A stretch of 64,000 nucleotides of DNA, taken from positions 124,001 to 188,000 of the forward strand of contig NZ_BAAADV010000003.1 of NCBI RefSeq assembly GCF_039522665.1. The letters run 5' to 3'. Each line of letters opens with the position of its first letter. The first letter of the stretch is position 1. This stretch comes from Natronoarchaeum mannanilyticum (GTDB lineage: Archaea; Halobacteriota; Halobacteria; Halobacteriales; Natronoarchaeaceae). Both the position numbers and the translations under genes were made by a program. The notes under the pieces were generated by a model, which saw nothing but the letters and a program-made list of their open reading frames with translations, did not search any database and was not told the origin of the DNA. Shown here one piece after another: positions 24,098 to 33,023 of this stretch.

Positions 24098-26623
24098 TCA
24101 CCGGACCCGCAAGGCGACCGCCAGACAGGCGACGCCGACGGCGAGTAACGCGGCGCCGACGAGCAGGAACTGCGCGACGGCCGCGGCGCCGCCGGCGGCG
24201 AGACTCGCGACCCCGGCCGCACCGGCGACGGGCGCGAGAACCCGCCGCCGGGCTTCCTCCGCGGCGATCTCTCGAAGTTCGGCGTCGTCGCGCGGCTCCG
24301 CCCGGTCGTCGGCCGCCGCGGCGAGGTCGCGCACGTTCTCGATCTCGGCGTCGAGCGACGACGTCGCCTCTCGAGCCTCCGACGCCGTCTCCCGGGCTTC
24401 CGACGCGTCGTCCCGCGCGGATTCAGCCGTCGCTTCGACCCCGTCGACGTCCGTTCTGACTGCATCCACGTCTTCCCGCACCGCACCGAGGTCCTCGCGG
24501 ACGGCCGCCAGCGCCTCGGCGTCGGCGGCACCGTCGAGCGCGGACTCGGCGGCGTCGATCCGCCCTTCGAGGTCGTCGACGGTCGTCTCCAGCGCGGCGA
24601 CCGTCTCGTCGAGGTCGCCGAGCGCGTCGATCCGCTCGTCGTGATCGTCGACCCGCTCCGCGAGACCGTCGGTCCGCTCGATCAGCTCGTCGACGCGTCC
24701 CTCGACCGCGTCGAGCCGCGATGCGGCGTCCTCCACCGACTCACGGAGCGCGTCGTCGTTTTCAGCATCGTCGACGTCGTCGGCCAGTTCGTCTACCTCG
24801 TCGGCGACGTCGTCGACGCGCGCGCTAACCGTCGCCAGGTCGCTCCGTAGCTCCGCCACCGCAGCCGCGTCGGCGAGGTCGTCGAGATCGTCCGACAGCG
24901 ACGCCGTCCGGCCTCGGACCGTTTCGACGGTCTCGTCGAGCGTCGCGACCTCGTCCTCGATCGACTCGACGGTCCCGCCGATCGCGTCGACGTCCTCGTC
25001 GATCGTTTCGACGTCGTTCTCGACGTTCTCGACCGACGCTTCCTGTTCGTCGACGCGCTCGCCTAGAGCGTCCAGGCGGTCGGTCGCGGCCGCGAGATCC
25101 TCGGCGAGCTCGTCGCTCGCCGCGTCCTCGCCCCCGATCCGATCGGCCAGGCTCTCGACGTCGGCCGACAGCTCGTCCACGCGGGTCGAGAGGTCGTCGA
25201 GATCGGACTCGACGTCGTCGACGGCTTCCGAGCGCGCCGTGACGTCCGCGAGATCGTCGACGCGCTCGGTCAGCGCGTCGACCCGATCGCCGTCTCTGGC
25301 GGAGACGTCCGTTTCACGAGCGTCGGCGAGCTCGTCCACGCGACCCGAGAGCTCTGCAATTTCGGATTCGAGGTCGTCGACCGCCGCGCGAAGCTCGGTG
25401 TTCACGTCCGCGGCGGCGGACGAATCGGCCGAAACAGACGGCGAGGAACCGGAATCGCCGTCATCGTCCGCCCCGGTCTCGCCGCCTTCACCTCCGGTCG
25501 CGCCGTCGCCGAAGTCCGTGATCGTCGCCTCCGACCTGTCGGCGCCGGCCGGCGCCGCGACGTCGTCGGACGCCGCGGGCTCCTCCGCAGGCAAGGTCGA
25601 CGCCGCAGCCAGCGCCGGCTCGAACGCGGCGTCGTCGAGCGCGCGGTCGGGCGTCGCCGCGTCGGCGTCGCGCTCGGTCGCGGCGACGAGCGCGCCGCGG
25701 GCGGCCGCAGTGCGGGGATCGTCGGCGACCGCGACGTCGCCGAACTCGAACGGCAGATCGATGTCCGCGAGCGCGTCGGCCAGCGCGGGCGCGACGCCGT
25801 CGGGAACTGCAGCGTCGCCGGCGACCGCGACCGGCAGCGGACCGTCGCGATCGATGGCGTCCGCCGGGAGATTCCGGGCGAGCTGCTCGGCGACGTACGA
25901 GAGCAGGTTCTCGTAGTACACCGAGAGCACGCCGCCGACGCCGTCGCTGCTGGGGTGTTCGAGGTCGAACGCGTCGCGCTCGGCCGCGACGTTTTCGATC
26001 GGCCGGTCGGTCGCCTCGGCGACCTGCTCGTCGATCCAGCGCCCGCCGCGGGCGAGGCCGACGCGGGCGACCGGGGCGCCCCGATCGAGCAGGACGGCGT
26101 CGGTGGTGCCCGCGCCGAGCGCGATCGCCAGGCCCGTGTACTCCTCGCCGGCGAGTGCGGCGTAGCCGACCGCGGTCGCCCGGTCGATCGGCGCGGGATC
26201 GTAGCCGAGAGCGGTCAGCCGGTCGTCCAGCGTCCGCCGGTGATAGAGCGCGTCTCCGCCGGCGTCGACGGGATCGGGGGGCACGGCGTAGCCGATCGGC
26301 TCGCCCTCGTCCTCGGGACTGCCCGCCACCTGGGCGACGAGCAGTTCGAGCAGGTCCGCACCAGCCTCCCGATCGCCAGTCAGGATTCCCGAGGGCAGGA
26401 GTTCCTCGGTCGTCGCGTTGAACATGTCCGCGAAGTCCGCGGCGGCGTCGCCGACGGCGAACGCGCTGTCGCCGCGCTCGACGTACTCGGCGTCGGCGCT
26501 CGAAAGCATCTCCAGCACCATCTCGTCGGTCGGGAGTTCCACGTACGCGGCGCGCTCCGCGTCGGTCGCGCCATCGCGCGCCACGACCGCGTGGCGCGCA
26601 TCCACGTCGAGTCCGGTTGCCAT
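24098..26623 (-). CDS. Actin-like ATPase fused to a long coiled coil and C-terminal membrane anchor
   Basis: An 841-residue protein with three parts. Residues 1-320 have an actin/Hsp70-type ATPase pattern: GLDVDARHAVVARDG (phosphate 1), IALGAGTTDAVLLDRG (phosphate 2, 167-182) and VAVAGDAAVPDG (adenosine loop, 265-276). Residues about 330-405 are an Ala/Asp-rich linker. About 410-785 is a continuous heptad-like coiled coil (VDDLESEIAELSGRVDEL and many similar turns). The last 50 residues (RRRVLAPVAG onward) hold one or two membrane helices. Haloarchaeal actin homologues such as volactin and salactin are single-domain proteins of about 340 residues. This looks like a membrane-tethered cytoskeletal or partition protein; that role is inferred. 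Confidence 0.75.
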   Translation of the reverse strand: MATGLDVDARHAVVARDGATDAERAAYVELPTDEMVLEMLSSADAEYVERGDSAFAVGDAAADFADMFNATTEELLPSGILTGDREAGADLLELLVAQVAGSPEDEGEPIGYAVPPDPVDAGGDALYHRRTLDDRLTALGYDPAPIDRATAVGYAALAGEEYTGLAIALGAGTTDAVLLDRGAPVARVGLARGGRWIDEQVAEATDRPIENVAAERDAFDLEHPSSDGVGGVLSVYYENLLSYVAEQLARNLPADAIDRDGPLPVAVAGDAAVPDGVAPALADALADIDLPFEFGDVAVADDPRTAAARGALVAATERDADAATPDRALDDAAFEPALAAASTLPAEEPAASDDVAAPAGADRSEATITDFGDGATGGEGGETGADDDGDSGSSPSVSADSSAAADVNTELRAAVDDLESEIAELSGRVDELADARETDVSARDGDRVDALTERVDDLADVTARSEAVDDVESDLDDLSTRVDELSADVESLADRIGGEDAASDELAEDLAAATDRLDALGERVDEQEASVENVENDVETIDEDVDAIGGTVESIEDEVATLDETVETVRGRTASLSDDLDDLADAAAVAELRSDLATVSARVDDVADEVDELADDVDDAENDDALRESVEDAASRLDAVEGRVDELIERTDGLAERVDDHDERIDALGDLDETVAALETTVDDLEGRIDAAESALDGAADAEALAAVREDLGAVREDVDAVRTDVDGVEATAESARDDASEARETASEAREATSSLDAEIENVRDLAAAADDRAEPRDDAELREIAAEEARRRVLAPVAGAAGVASLAAGGAAAVAQFLLVGAALLAVGVACLAVALRVR

Positions 26624-26678
26624 CTGTTACCGCAGACTACTGTGGCCGGGTGTAATGGTTGTTGTGCCGGTCGCGGGC

Positions 26679-26726
26679 GCGAGCGTCGCTGGGCTCCCGG
26701 AAGCGAACGTCGCTGGGCTCCGGGGG
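26679..26726. repeat. Two tandem 24-bp repeats
   Basis: Units GCGAGCGTCGCTGGGCTCCC.. and GCGAACGTCGCTGGGCTCCG.. differ at a few positions. They lie between the start of the actin-like fusion gene and the end of the lipoprotein gene. Confidence 0.6.
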
Positions 26727-26730
26727 AGAA

Positions 26731-27345
26731 TCAGCCCTCGGGATCGATCCGACGCCGCGCGGTGTCGAACTTCCCTTGCGTGTCGGTGACGCGCAACTCG
26801 ACAGACAATCCCTCCGCACTCTCCTCCTCCAGCCGGTACTCGATCTCGCGGCCGACCCCGTAGGCGTCGCCGATCGACCAGTCGAACGCGGCGATGGCGC
26901 CGTCGACGACGCGCGAGGGGCCGGCGTCGAAGCGAACGACGTCCCCGACCGCAGGGCTCTCGGGGTCGTACGCGAAGCGGGCGAGCGGGCGATCCGTCCG
27001 GGACGCCGCGAGGCGGTACTCGTAGTCGCTCTCCTGATCGGGATAGCGACGCACCGAAACGTCGACCCAGCGCCGCTCGCCGGCGTCGAGGCCGACGACG
27101 TCCGAGTACGTCTCGAACACCTCTCCCTCCGCTTCGCCCGTGGTCCACGCGAGGTCGACGGCCACCTCGACGTGGCCCCCGTCGCCGCCGTTCTCGACGC
27201 GGACGCGCATCGTCGCTTCGCCCTCGACGGCCTCGGTCAGTTCTCTATCGAGAACCTCGACGCCGGTCGACTCGGAGTCCGTACAGCCGGCGATCCCGGC
27301 GGTCGCCGCGGCCGAAGCGGCCGCGAGCAGGGAGCGGCGGCGCAT
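26731..27345 (-). CDS. Tat-exported lipoprotein with PKD-like domain
   Basis: A 204-residue protein. The N-terminus MRRRSLLAAASAAATAGIAGC carries a twin-arginine and lipobox with C21, so it is exported folded and lipid-anchored. The C-terminal half (about 118-200) resembles a PKD fold (VGDVVRFDAG, AAFDWSIGD, VELRVTD). The middle (about 40-110) is another beta domain. Ligand unknown. It is upstream of the actin-like fusion on the same strand, about 107 bp apart. Confidence 0.8.
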   Translation of the reverse strand: MRRRSLLAAASAAATAGIAGCTDSESTGVEVLDRELTEAVEGEATMRVRVENGGDGGHVEVAVDLAWTTGEAEGEVFETYSDVVGLDAGERRWVDVSVRRYPDQESDYEYRLAASRTDRPLARFAYDPESPAVGDVVRFDAGPSRVVDGAIAAFDWSIGDAYGVGREIEYRLEEESAEGLSVELRVTDTQGKFDTARRRIDPEG

Positions 27346-27428
27346 GACGGAGTTACCTTCCTCCCAAGTATCATAAGTGTTCTGTCGAATTCCGGCAGTC
27401 GTGTCCGCTACCGACCGAACGTCGATTC

Positions 27429-28115
27429 TCAGTCTCCGGACGGCTCGGCCTCGACGGCGGTGACGATGCCGAACAGGGCGGTGCGAACGTCTCGAACGTC
27501 GAGTCCGGCCGCCGCCACGTGGTCGAGGGGCTCCTGCGTCAGCCGGCAGCCCATCGACTCGTAGTGGGCGTCGGCCCGCCAGTCCTGGAGCCGGCCGATC
27601 GGTTCGACGTCGCTGCGGCCGTGTTCCAGCAGGAGGATCTGCCCGCTCGGCTTACAAACCCGGTCCATCTCGCGCAGCGCGGCGACCGGGTCGGGGAAGG
27701 TGCAGGTCGACAGCGACGAGATCACGGTATCGAAGCTGTCGGCCTCGAACGCCAGCGCCTGGGCGTCCATCTCGTGCAGTTCGCCGTCCAGGTCGAGTCC
27801 GTCGAGTTGCTGGCGTGCGCCCGCCAGCATCTCCGGACTGACGTCGATCCCGACGAGGTCGACATCCGGCGGGAGGTACGGGAAGTTCACGCCCGTCCCG
27901 CAGGCGACGTCGAGCACGCGGCCCGAGGCCTGCGAGAAGAGCGGCTCGCGGTACCGACCCGTGACCAGGCGATCGAGCCAGTCGAGGCGGGCGAACCAGC
28001 TCGCGCGATCGGCGTAGGTGTCGCGGATCTCGTCGGTCGACATCGGGCGGCCGTCGCCGGGGGCGTCCGGGCTACCGGCGGGGTCGGACGCGTCGGGGGT
28101 CGCTGAATCGCTCAT
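27429..28115 (-). CDS. Class I SAM-dependent methyltransferase
   Basis: A 228-residue methyltransferase. Motif I is VLDVACGTGVNFPYLPP, motif II region VGIDVSPEMLAGARQQL, and post-motif FDTVISSLSTCTF. An acidic/Pro-rich N-terminal tail precedes it. The overall form resembles the UbiE/phospholipid methyltransferase group, but the substrate cannot be told. Confidence 0.8.
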   Translation of the reverse strand: MSDSATPDASDPAGSPDAPGDGRPMSTDEIRDTYADRASWFARLDWLDRLVTGRYREPLFSQASGRVLDVACGTGVNFPYLPPDVDLVGIDVSPEMLAGARQQLDGLDLDGELHEMDAQALAFEADSFDTVISSLSTCTFPDPVAALREMDRVCKPSGQILLLEHGRSDVEPIGRLQDWRADAHYESMGCRLTQEPLDHVAAAGLDVRDVRTALFGIVTAVEAEPSGD

Positions 28116-28349
28116 CGTGGTTCGTCGTAGTACGCCCGGACGAATTAATACCGTAGCCGAACTTCAGCGCGTGAAGCGCCGGATCGGCGTCCCGCCCCGG
28201 CCGCGGAGCGATGGCGTCTCGATCCAACCGCGGAACGAGGGCGTCCCGCTCCGAGGTGCCGCGGCCGCGCCGACGCCGCCACGGCGTCCAGATTCGCCCC
28301 GCGGGGCCGACCGCTGCCGTTTTACGGACTCGTCGGCTACGAATCGCCA
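28116..28349. other. Divergent intergenic region with degenerate repeats
   Basis: A 234-bp region between divergent genes. About 28170-28255 holds two to three degenerate ~27-bp tandem units, for example CCGCGGAGCGATGGCGTCTC and CCGCGGAACGAGGGCGTCCC. A TATA-like GTTTTACG near 28318-28325 serves the gene to the right. No gene seen. Confidence 0.5.
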
Positions 28350-29420
28350 ATGAGCAAGCCGAGTCCGGAAGTCTACGAGGAGGGGAAGGGGATGGACGCC
28401 CACAACAAGGTGATGCGGGAGATCCGCTCCGAAAAGGACGCCACCTACGACCCCCACGAGCCGACGCGCGTGTGGATCGACGAGGACAACACGCCCGACG
28501 GCGTCTACCAGAGCCTGACGATCATCCTCAACACGGGCGGCTGTCGGTGGGCCCGCGCCGGCGGCTGCACGATGTGTGGCTACGTCGCCGAGTCCGTCGA
28601 GGGCGGCAGCGTCGCCCACGACGCGATGATGGACCAGATCGACGTCTGTCTCGACCACGAGGCGGAGAACGCCGACGAGAAATCGGGGCTCATCAAGATC
28701 TACACCAGCGGCTCGTTCCTCGACGAGCGGGAGGTCGCCGCCGAGACGCGGCAGGCCATCGCCGAGACGTTCGGCGACCGCGAGCGGATCGTCGTCGAGA
28801 GCCTGCCCGACTTCGTCGAGCGCGAGAAGATCGAGGATTTCACCGAGCAGGGCCTGGAGACCGACGTCGCGGTCGGCCTGGAGACCGCGACCGACCGCGT
28901 GCGCCACGACTGCGTCAACAAGTACTTCGACTACGAGCAGTTCGTCGAGGCCAGCGAGGAGGCCGACGCGGCCGGCGCGGGGATCAAGGCGTACCTCCTG
29001 ATGAAGCCGCCGTTCCTCTCCGAGCAGGAGGCGATCGACGACATGATCAGCTCGATCGAGCGCTGCGCCGAGCACGCCCACACCGTCTCGATGAACCCCT
29101 GTAACGTCCAGCGCTACACGATGGTCGACGAGCTACACTTCCGGGACGGCTACCGCCCGCCGTGGCTCTGGAGCGTCGCTCACGTGTTAGAAGAGACCGC
29201 CGACGTCGACGCCATCGTCGTCTCCGATCCCGTCGGCCACGGCAGCGACCGGGGCCCGCACAACTGCGGCGAGTGCGACGACCGCGTCCAGCGGGCGATC
29301 AAGGACTTCGACCTCCGGCAGGACCCCTCGGTGTTCGAGCAGGTCACCTGTGACTGTGAACACACGTGGGAGGCCGTCCGCGAGCGCGAGACGACGTTCA
29401 ACCTCCCGCTGGCGCGCTGA
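28350..29420 (+). CDS. raSEA: Archaeosine biosynthesis radical SAM protein RaSEA
   Basis: A 356-residue radical-SAM protein that, with ArcS, converts lysine-modified preQ0 at tRNA position 15 to archaeosine. The Fe-S cysteines are C65, C73 and C76 in a CX7CX2C spacing (GGCRWARAGGCTMCGY), which is the family's elongated motif. LKAYLLMKPPFLSEQEAI-type and NPCNVQRYT segments fit the same family. It has its own promoter; ArcS is not in the window. Confidence 0.9.
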   Translation: MSKPSPEVYEEGKGMDAHNKVMREIRSEKDATYDPHEPTRVWIDEDNTPDGVYQSLTIILNTGGCRWARAGGCTMCGYVAESVEGGSVAHDAMMDQIDVCLDHEAENADEKSGLIKIYTSGSFLDEREVAAETRQAIAETFGDRERIVVESLPDFVEREKIEDFTEQGLETDVAVGLETATDRVRHDCVNKYFDYEQFVEASEEADAAGAGIKAYLLMKPPFLSEQEAIDDMISSIERCAEHAHTVSMNPCNVQRYTMVDELHFRDGYRPPWLWSVAHVLEETADVDAIVVSDPVGHGSDRGPHNCGECDDRVQRAIKDFDLRQDPSVFEQVTCDCEHTWEAVRERETTFNLPLAR

Positions 29421-29598
29421 GAAGACGGCGTCGCCGAGACGGTGGCGGACGCCACCGACGTAGACGCCGGACGACCCCACCGAAGTAGACGACAAACGGA
29501 GCGTAGCAACCCTCTTCTTCTCGGTATGTGGCTCGTACTAATGAGCACGTACGCTCCAGCGTCGGACACAGCGCGGCGCGACGCCGCCGCGAGATGCC

Positions 29599-29748
29599 AT
29601 GGACGGAACTGACGGGAACCAGCCCTCGCCGGTCGACCCGGGGGAGACCGAACTGGTGTATCGCTCCGACGGACGGATAGAGCTGCGAGTGCAGGACGCC
29701 GCGGGGCAGTGGATCACGACGGACTCGCCGGTCGAGGTTCGGCGCTGA
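29599..29748 (+). CDS. Small conserved-looking halophile protein
   Basis: A 49-residue acidic protein, MDGTDGNQPSPVDPGETELV onward. The layout (short acidic head, then a beta-like RIELRVQDAAGQWITTDSPV) resembles very small haloarchaeal proteins of unknown role (DUF7331 type). Codon use is normal for the region. It has no membrane or metal motif. Confidence is limited by its length. Confidence 0.5.
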   Translation: MDGTDGNQPSPVDPGETELVYRSDGRIELRVQDAAGQWITTDSPVEVRR

Positions 29749-29785
29749 TCGGTGGCGGCCGGATAGGGACACCGGGCGGTCCCGC

Positions 29786-32700
29786 TCAGGTGGGGTGCTG
29801 CTCGACGCGCGCCCGCGGCACCTCCAGAACGACCCGCGTGCCGCCGGAGGGCGCCTCCTCGAAGGAGAGTTCGCCGCCGGACTGGGTGACCACCCAGTTG
29901 ACCAGCCACAGGCCGAGGCCGCTCGCGTGACGCAGCTGGGTGATTTCGCGGTCCTCCGCGAGCAACTCGCGTTCCTCTGCGGGAATGCCGGGTCCGTCGT
30001 CGGTGACGGCGATCCGGACCCGCTCGGCGCGCTCGTCGACCGAGATGTCGACCGACGGGCGGTCGCCGTCGTTGTGGACGATCGCGTTCTCGACGACGTG
30101 GTAGATCGCCGTCCTGAGCATGCTGTCCGCGAGCGCGTCGGCGCGGTCGGGGAGCGAGGTCGTCACGTCGACGTCGTCGAACTCCTCGCCGACGCGGTCG
30201 ACGATCGACTCGACCGCGGCGACGACGTCGACCGATCCCGGCTCGGCGTCGTCGCGGTCGAGCGTCCGCTCGACCGTGCGGGTCTTCTCGGCGAGCGCGA
30301 TCAGTTCGTCCGCGCGCTCCTGGATCGTCGCCGCGTACTCCGAGCCCTCCTCGACCATCGCGTCGAGCATCTCCGCGCAGCCTTTCACGATGTTCATCCC
30401 GTTGCGGAGGTCGTGGCGCAGCACCCGGTTGAGCACCTCGACGCGCTGTCGCTGGCGGTTGCGCTCGGTGACGTCGGTGTAGACGCCGTAGGTCGTCGTA
30501 CCGTCGACGTCGACCGGAACGACCGTCAGCACGAAGTCCCTGAGGCCGGAGGCGGTCTGGCGCTTCACTTCCGTCTCGACGAGTTCGCCGTCCGCGCCGC
30601 GCGCGCCGAGCTCCGCCGCCCGGTCGCGGTTCTCCGGGGGGACGATGTGCTGGTTGATCGGTTCGCCCCGGAGCTGCTCGGCGTCGAAGCCGAACACGCG
30701 CTCGAACGCCGGGTTGACGTCGATGACGGTCGATTGCCCGTCACTCTGGCGGACGCTGGCGACCGGGTCCGGGACGTTCTCGAACAGCGCGGCGAATCGA
30801 TCGCGCTCCTCGCGGAGCTCGCTCTCGAACCGGACCCGCTCGACGGCGTTCGCGACGTGTGAGAGCAGCAGCTCGGCGATCTCGGCGTCTTCCGCGTCGA
30901 ACGACCCGACGTCGTCGGTCGCGACCTGGAACACGCCGGCGTCGCCGACGGGCACCGAGAGCAGCGATCGGATCGCCCCCGCGTCGTCGCCGCGCTCGCG
31001 GCGGTCGTCGATCACCAGCGTCTCGCCGTCGCGGCGCGTCCGGTCGTACGCGCGCCGATCGAGCCGACCGTCCGCGCCGACGGCGCCGTCGATCGGCGAG
31101 CCGTCGGCCACGAACGCGCTCGTCGTCTCGCCGTCGATCGTCCGGATCGTGCAGGCGTCGACGCCGAACACGTCGCGGGCGGCGTCGACGGCCAGATCGA
31201 AGATCGTCCCCACCGAGCGGCTCTCCTCCAGTTGCGTCGCGACGCGGTGGACGCTCTCGATCTTGCGCTTTCGCTCGCGGAGCGCCCGCTCCATTCGCTT
31301 TCGCTCGCTAATGTCTCTGACTGTGCCGACGCTGCCCGTGAACTCCTCGCCCGGCAGCAAGGACATGTTGACCTCACAGGGGATCCGCTCGCCGTCCTCG
31401 GCGACGATCGTCACCTCGTAGGACTCGACGTCGGCCTCGTCGGCGGCGAGCAACCGCTCGAGTCGTCGTTCGCCGCGCTCGATGTCCTCGTCGCGCATGA
31501 TCTTCGAGACGTGCGCTCCCAGCAGCTCGTCCCGGTCGTACCCCGTCATCTCGGCGACGGCGTCGTTGATCTCAGTGTAGTACCCCTGCTCGTCGAGCGC
31601 GTACAGCCCGTCGCCGACGGCGTCGAGCAGCCGCTCGCGGCGTTCGAGTTCGTGCTTGCGCTCGGCTCGTTCGAGCGCCGTCTCCGCGGCGGCGCCGACG
31701 ACCGTCGCCAGATACCTGTCCGTCTCGTCGAAAGCATCGGTGTCGGAGCTGGCAAAGGAAAGCACCCCGTGATCGCCCAGCGGCTGGACGAGCAGGCTCG
31801 CCGCGTCGACGCCCTCGAACTCGCCCGCGTCCTCGTAGACGACCTGCTGGCCGACGTCGAACGCGCGCCAGAGCGGCCCCTCGTCGCGCAACAGCGACTC
31901 GACCGTCCCGGCGTCCCAGCCGTCCGCCGCGCTGGCGACGGGCACGAGCGCGTCGGCGTCCTCGTCGTGGAGCCGGAACGCCGCGAGCGGGTAGTGCAAC
32001 ACGTCCGCCGCGGCGTCCGTGACGATCTCGGCGACGTCCCGCCGGGAGTTCGCGCCGATCAGGTCCCGGGACATCTCCTGGAGCGTCTCCAGGGCGGCGA
32101 CGCGCTGGGTGCGGTCGGTGACGTCGCGAACGAACGACAGCGCGCCGACGACCTCGCCGCTCTCGTCGGTCAGCGGCGTGTTGTGCCACTCGCAGGTGAT
32201 CCGGTCGCCCGACGCCGTGACGTTCTCGTTGACGATGTGAGTGACCCGTCCGTCGCCGATCAGGCCGTCCCAGATATCGCCGACGGCGTCGCGCTCGTCC
32301 TCGGGGACGATCAGGTCCGGACCGGGGCGTCCCATCGCGTTCTCGGCGGTGTAGCCGAACAGCTCCTCCGCCGCGGGGTTCCAGTTGGCGACCGTGAACT
32401 CGGTCGTCCACTCGATGAGAGCCAGCGGCGACTGCTTGATCAGCAGCGAGAGACGGTTGCGCTCGGCGACCGCGGTATCGCTCGCCGCTTCCCTCGCCGA
32501 GTCGTCGAGTACGCCCCGAATGCGATCGACCAGCTCCGCGTCGGCATCGCGCCGCGGGACGTACCCCGCCGCGCCGGCCGCCAGCGCCCGCCCGGCGAGC
32601 GACTCGTCGCCCGTGGCCGGACAGAGCAACACCGGGACGCCCGCACCCTCGAGCCGGTCGAGCAACGACAGGCCGTCGGGCCCCGGCGGGTCGTGGGCCG

Positions 32701-32860
32701 CGACGACGGCGTCGATCCCGTCCGCCTCGACCGCGGCGACGGTATCGTCGGCGTCCGACGCCGTCGCTACCGCGTAGCCCGCTCGCCGGAGCGGGCCCGC
32801 CAGCTGCGATAGCACGTCCTGATCCTCTGCCGCGCAGAGGATCGTGATAGCCTCTGACAT
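29786..32860 (-). CDS. Multi-domain PAS/GAF histidine kinase with degenerate receiver
   Basis: A 1024-residue cytosolic kinase: receiver-like domain (about 1-120), PAS (about 140-265), GAF (about 280-410), PAS (about 420-530), GAF (about 550-690), PAS (about 700-815), then HisKA with RVLRHDLRNGMNIVKG and HATPase_c (VVENAIVHN, DDGPGIP, GLGLWLVNWVV). The receiver lacks the phosphoacceptor: VVAAHDPPGPDG has Ala where Asp is expected, and the conserved Lys is replaced (YVPRRD). It therefore probably signals without phosphorylation at that domain. The start is set at MSEAITIL. Confidence 0.9.
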   Translation of the reverse strand: MSEAITILCAAEDQDVLSQLAGPLRRAGYAVATASDADDTVAAVEADGIDAVVAAHDPPGPDGLSLLDRLEGAGVPVLLCPATGDESLAGRALAAGAAGYVPRRDADAELVDRIRGVLDDSAREAASDTAVAERNRLSLLIKQSPLALIEWTTEFTVANWNPAAEELFGYTAENAMGRPGPDLIVPEDERDAVGDIWDGLIGDGRVTHIVNENVTASGDRITCEWHNTPLTDESGEVVGALSFVRDVTDRTQRVAALETLQEMSRDLIGANSRRDVAEIVTDAAADVLHYPLAAFRLHDEDADALVPVASAADGWDAGTVESLLRDEGPLWRAFDVGQQVVYEDAGEFEGVDAASLLVQPLGDHGVLSFASSDTDAFDETDRYLATVVGAAAETALERAERKHELERRERLLDAVGDGLYALDEQGYYTEINDAVAEMTGYDRDELLGAHVSKIMRDEDIERGERRLERLLAADEADVESYEVTIVAEDGERIPCEVNMSLLPGEEFTGSVGTVRDISERKRMERALRERKRKIESVHRVATQLEESRSVGTIFDLAVDAARDVFGVDACTIRTIDGETTSAFVADGSPIDGAVGADGRLDRRAYDRTRRDGETLVIDDRRERGDDAGAIRSLLSVPVGDAGVFQVATDDVGSFDAEDAEIAELLLSHVANAVERVRFESELREERDRFAALFENVPDPVASVRQSDGQSTVIDVNPAFERVFGFDAEQLRGEPINQHIVPPENRDRAAELGARGADGELVETEVKRQTASGLRDFVLTVVPVDVDGTTTYGVYTDVTERNRQRQRVEVLNRVLRHDLRNGMNIVKGCAEMLDAMVEEGSEYAATIQERADELIALAEKTRTVERTLDRDDAEPGSVDVVAAVESIVDRVGEEFDDVDVTTSLPDRADALADSMLRTAIYHVVENAIVHNDGDRPSVDISVDERAERVRIAVTDDGPGIPAEERELLAEDREITQLRHASGLGLWLVNWVVTQSGGELSFEEAPSGGTRVVLEVPRARVEQHPT

Positions 32861-33023
32861 GAGACGAATCGGCCGGTTCGTCACCACCCACGAACCAGCC
32901 CGACTTTAATCTTGGCAGAATATATAAACGAGGATATAAAAAGAATTCCGGCAGTTCCGGCGACGCGATCCGGGGGTGTCCCGTCGGCGCCACTCGCCAC
33001 GATTCCGCACCGCGTCGTCGGCG

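Noticed and set aside
23266-24531. A longer (421-codon) version of the DJ-1-like gene
   Set aside because: The extra N-terminal 192 codons are Arg/Ser/Pro-rich and run out of frame through the end of the actin-like fusion gene; the DJ-1 fold begins at MTSALFVVSEEGY.
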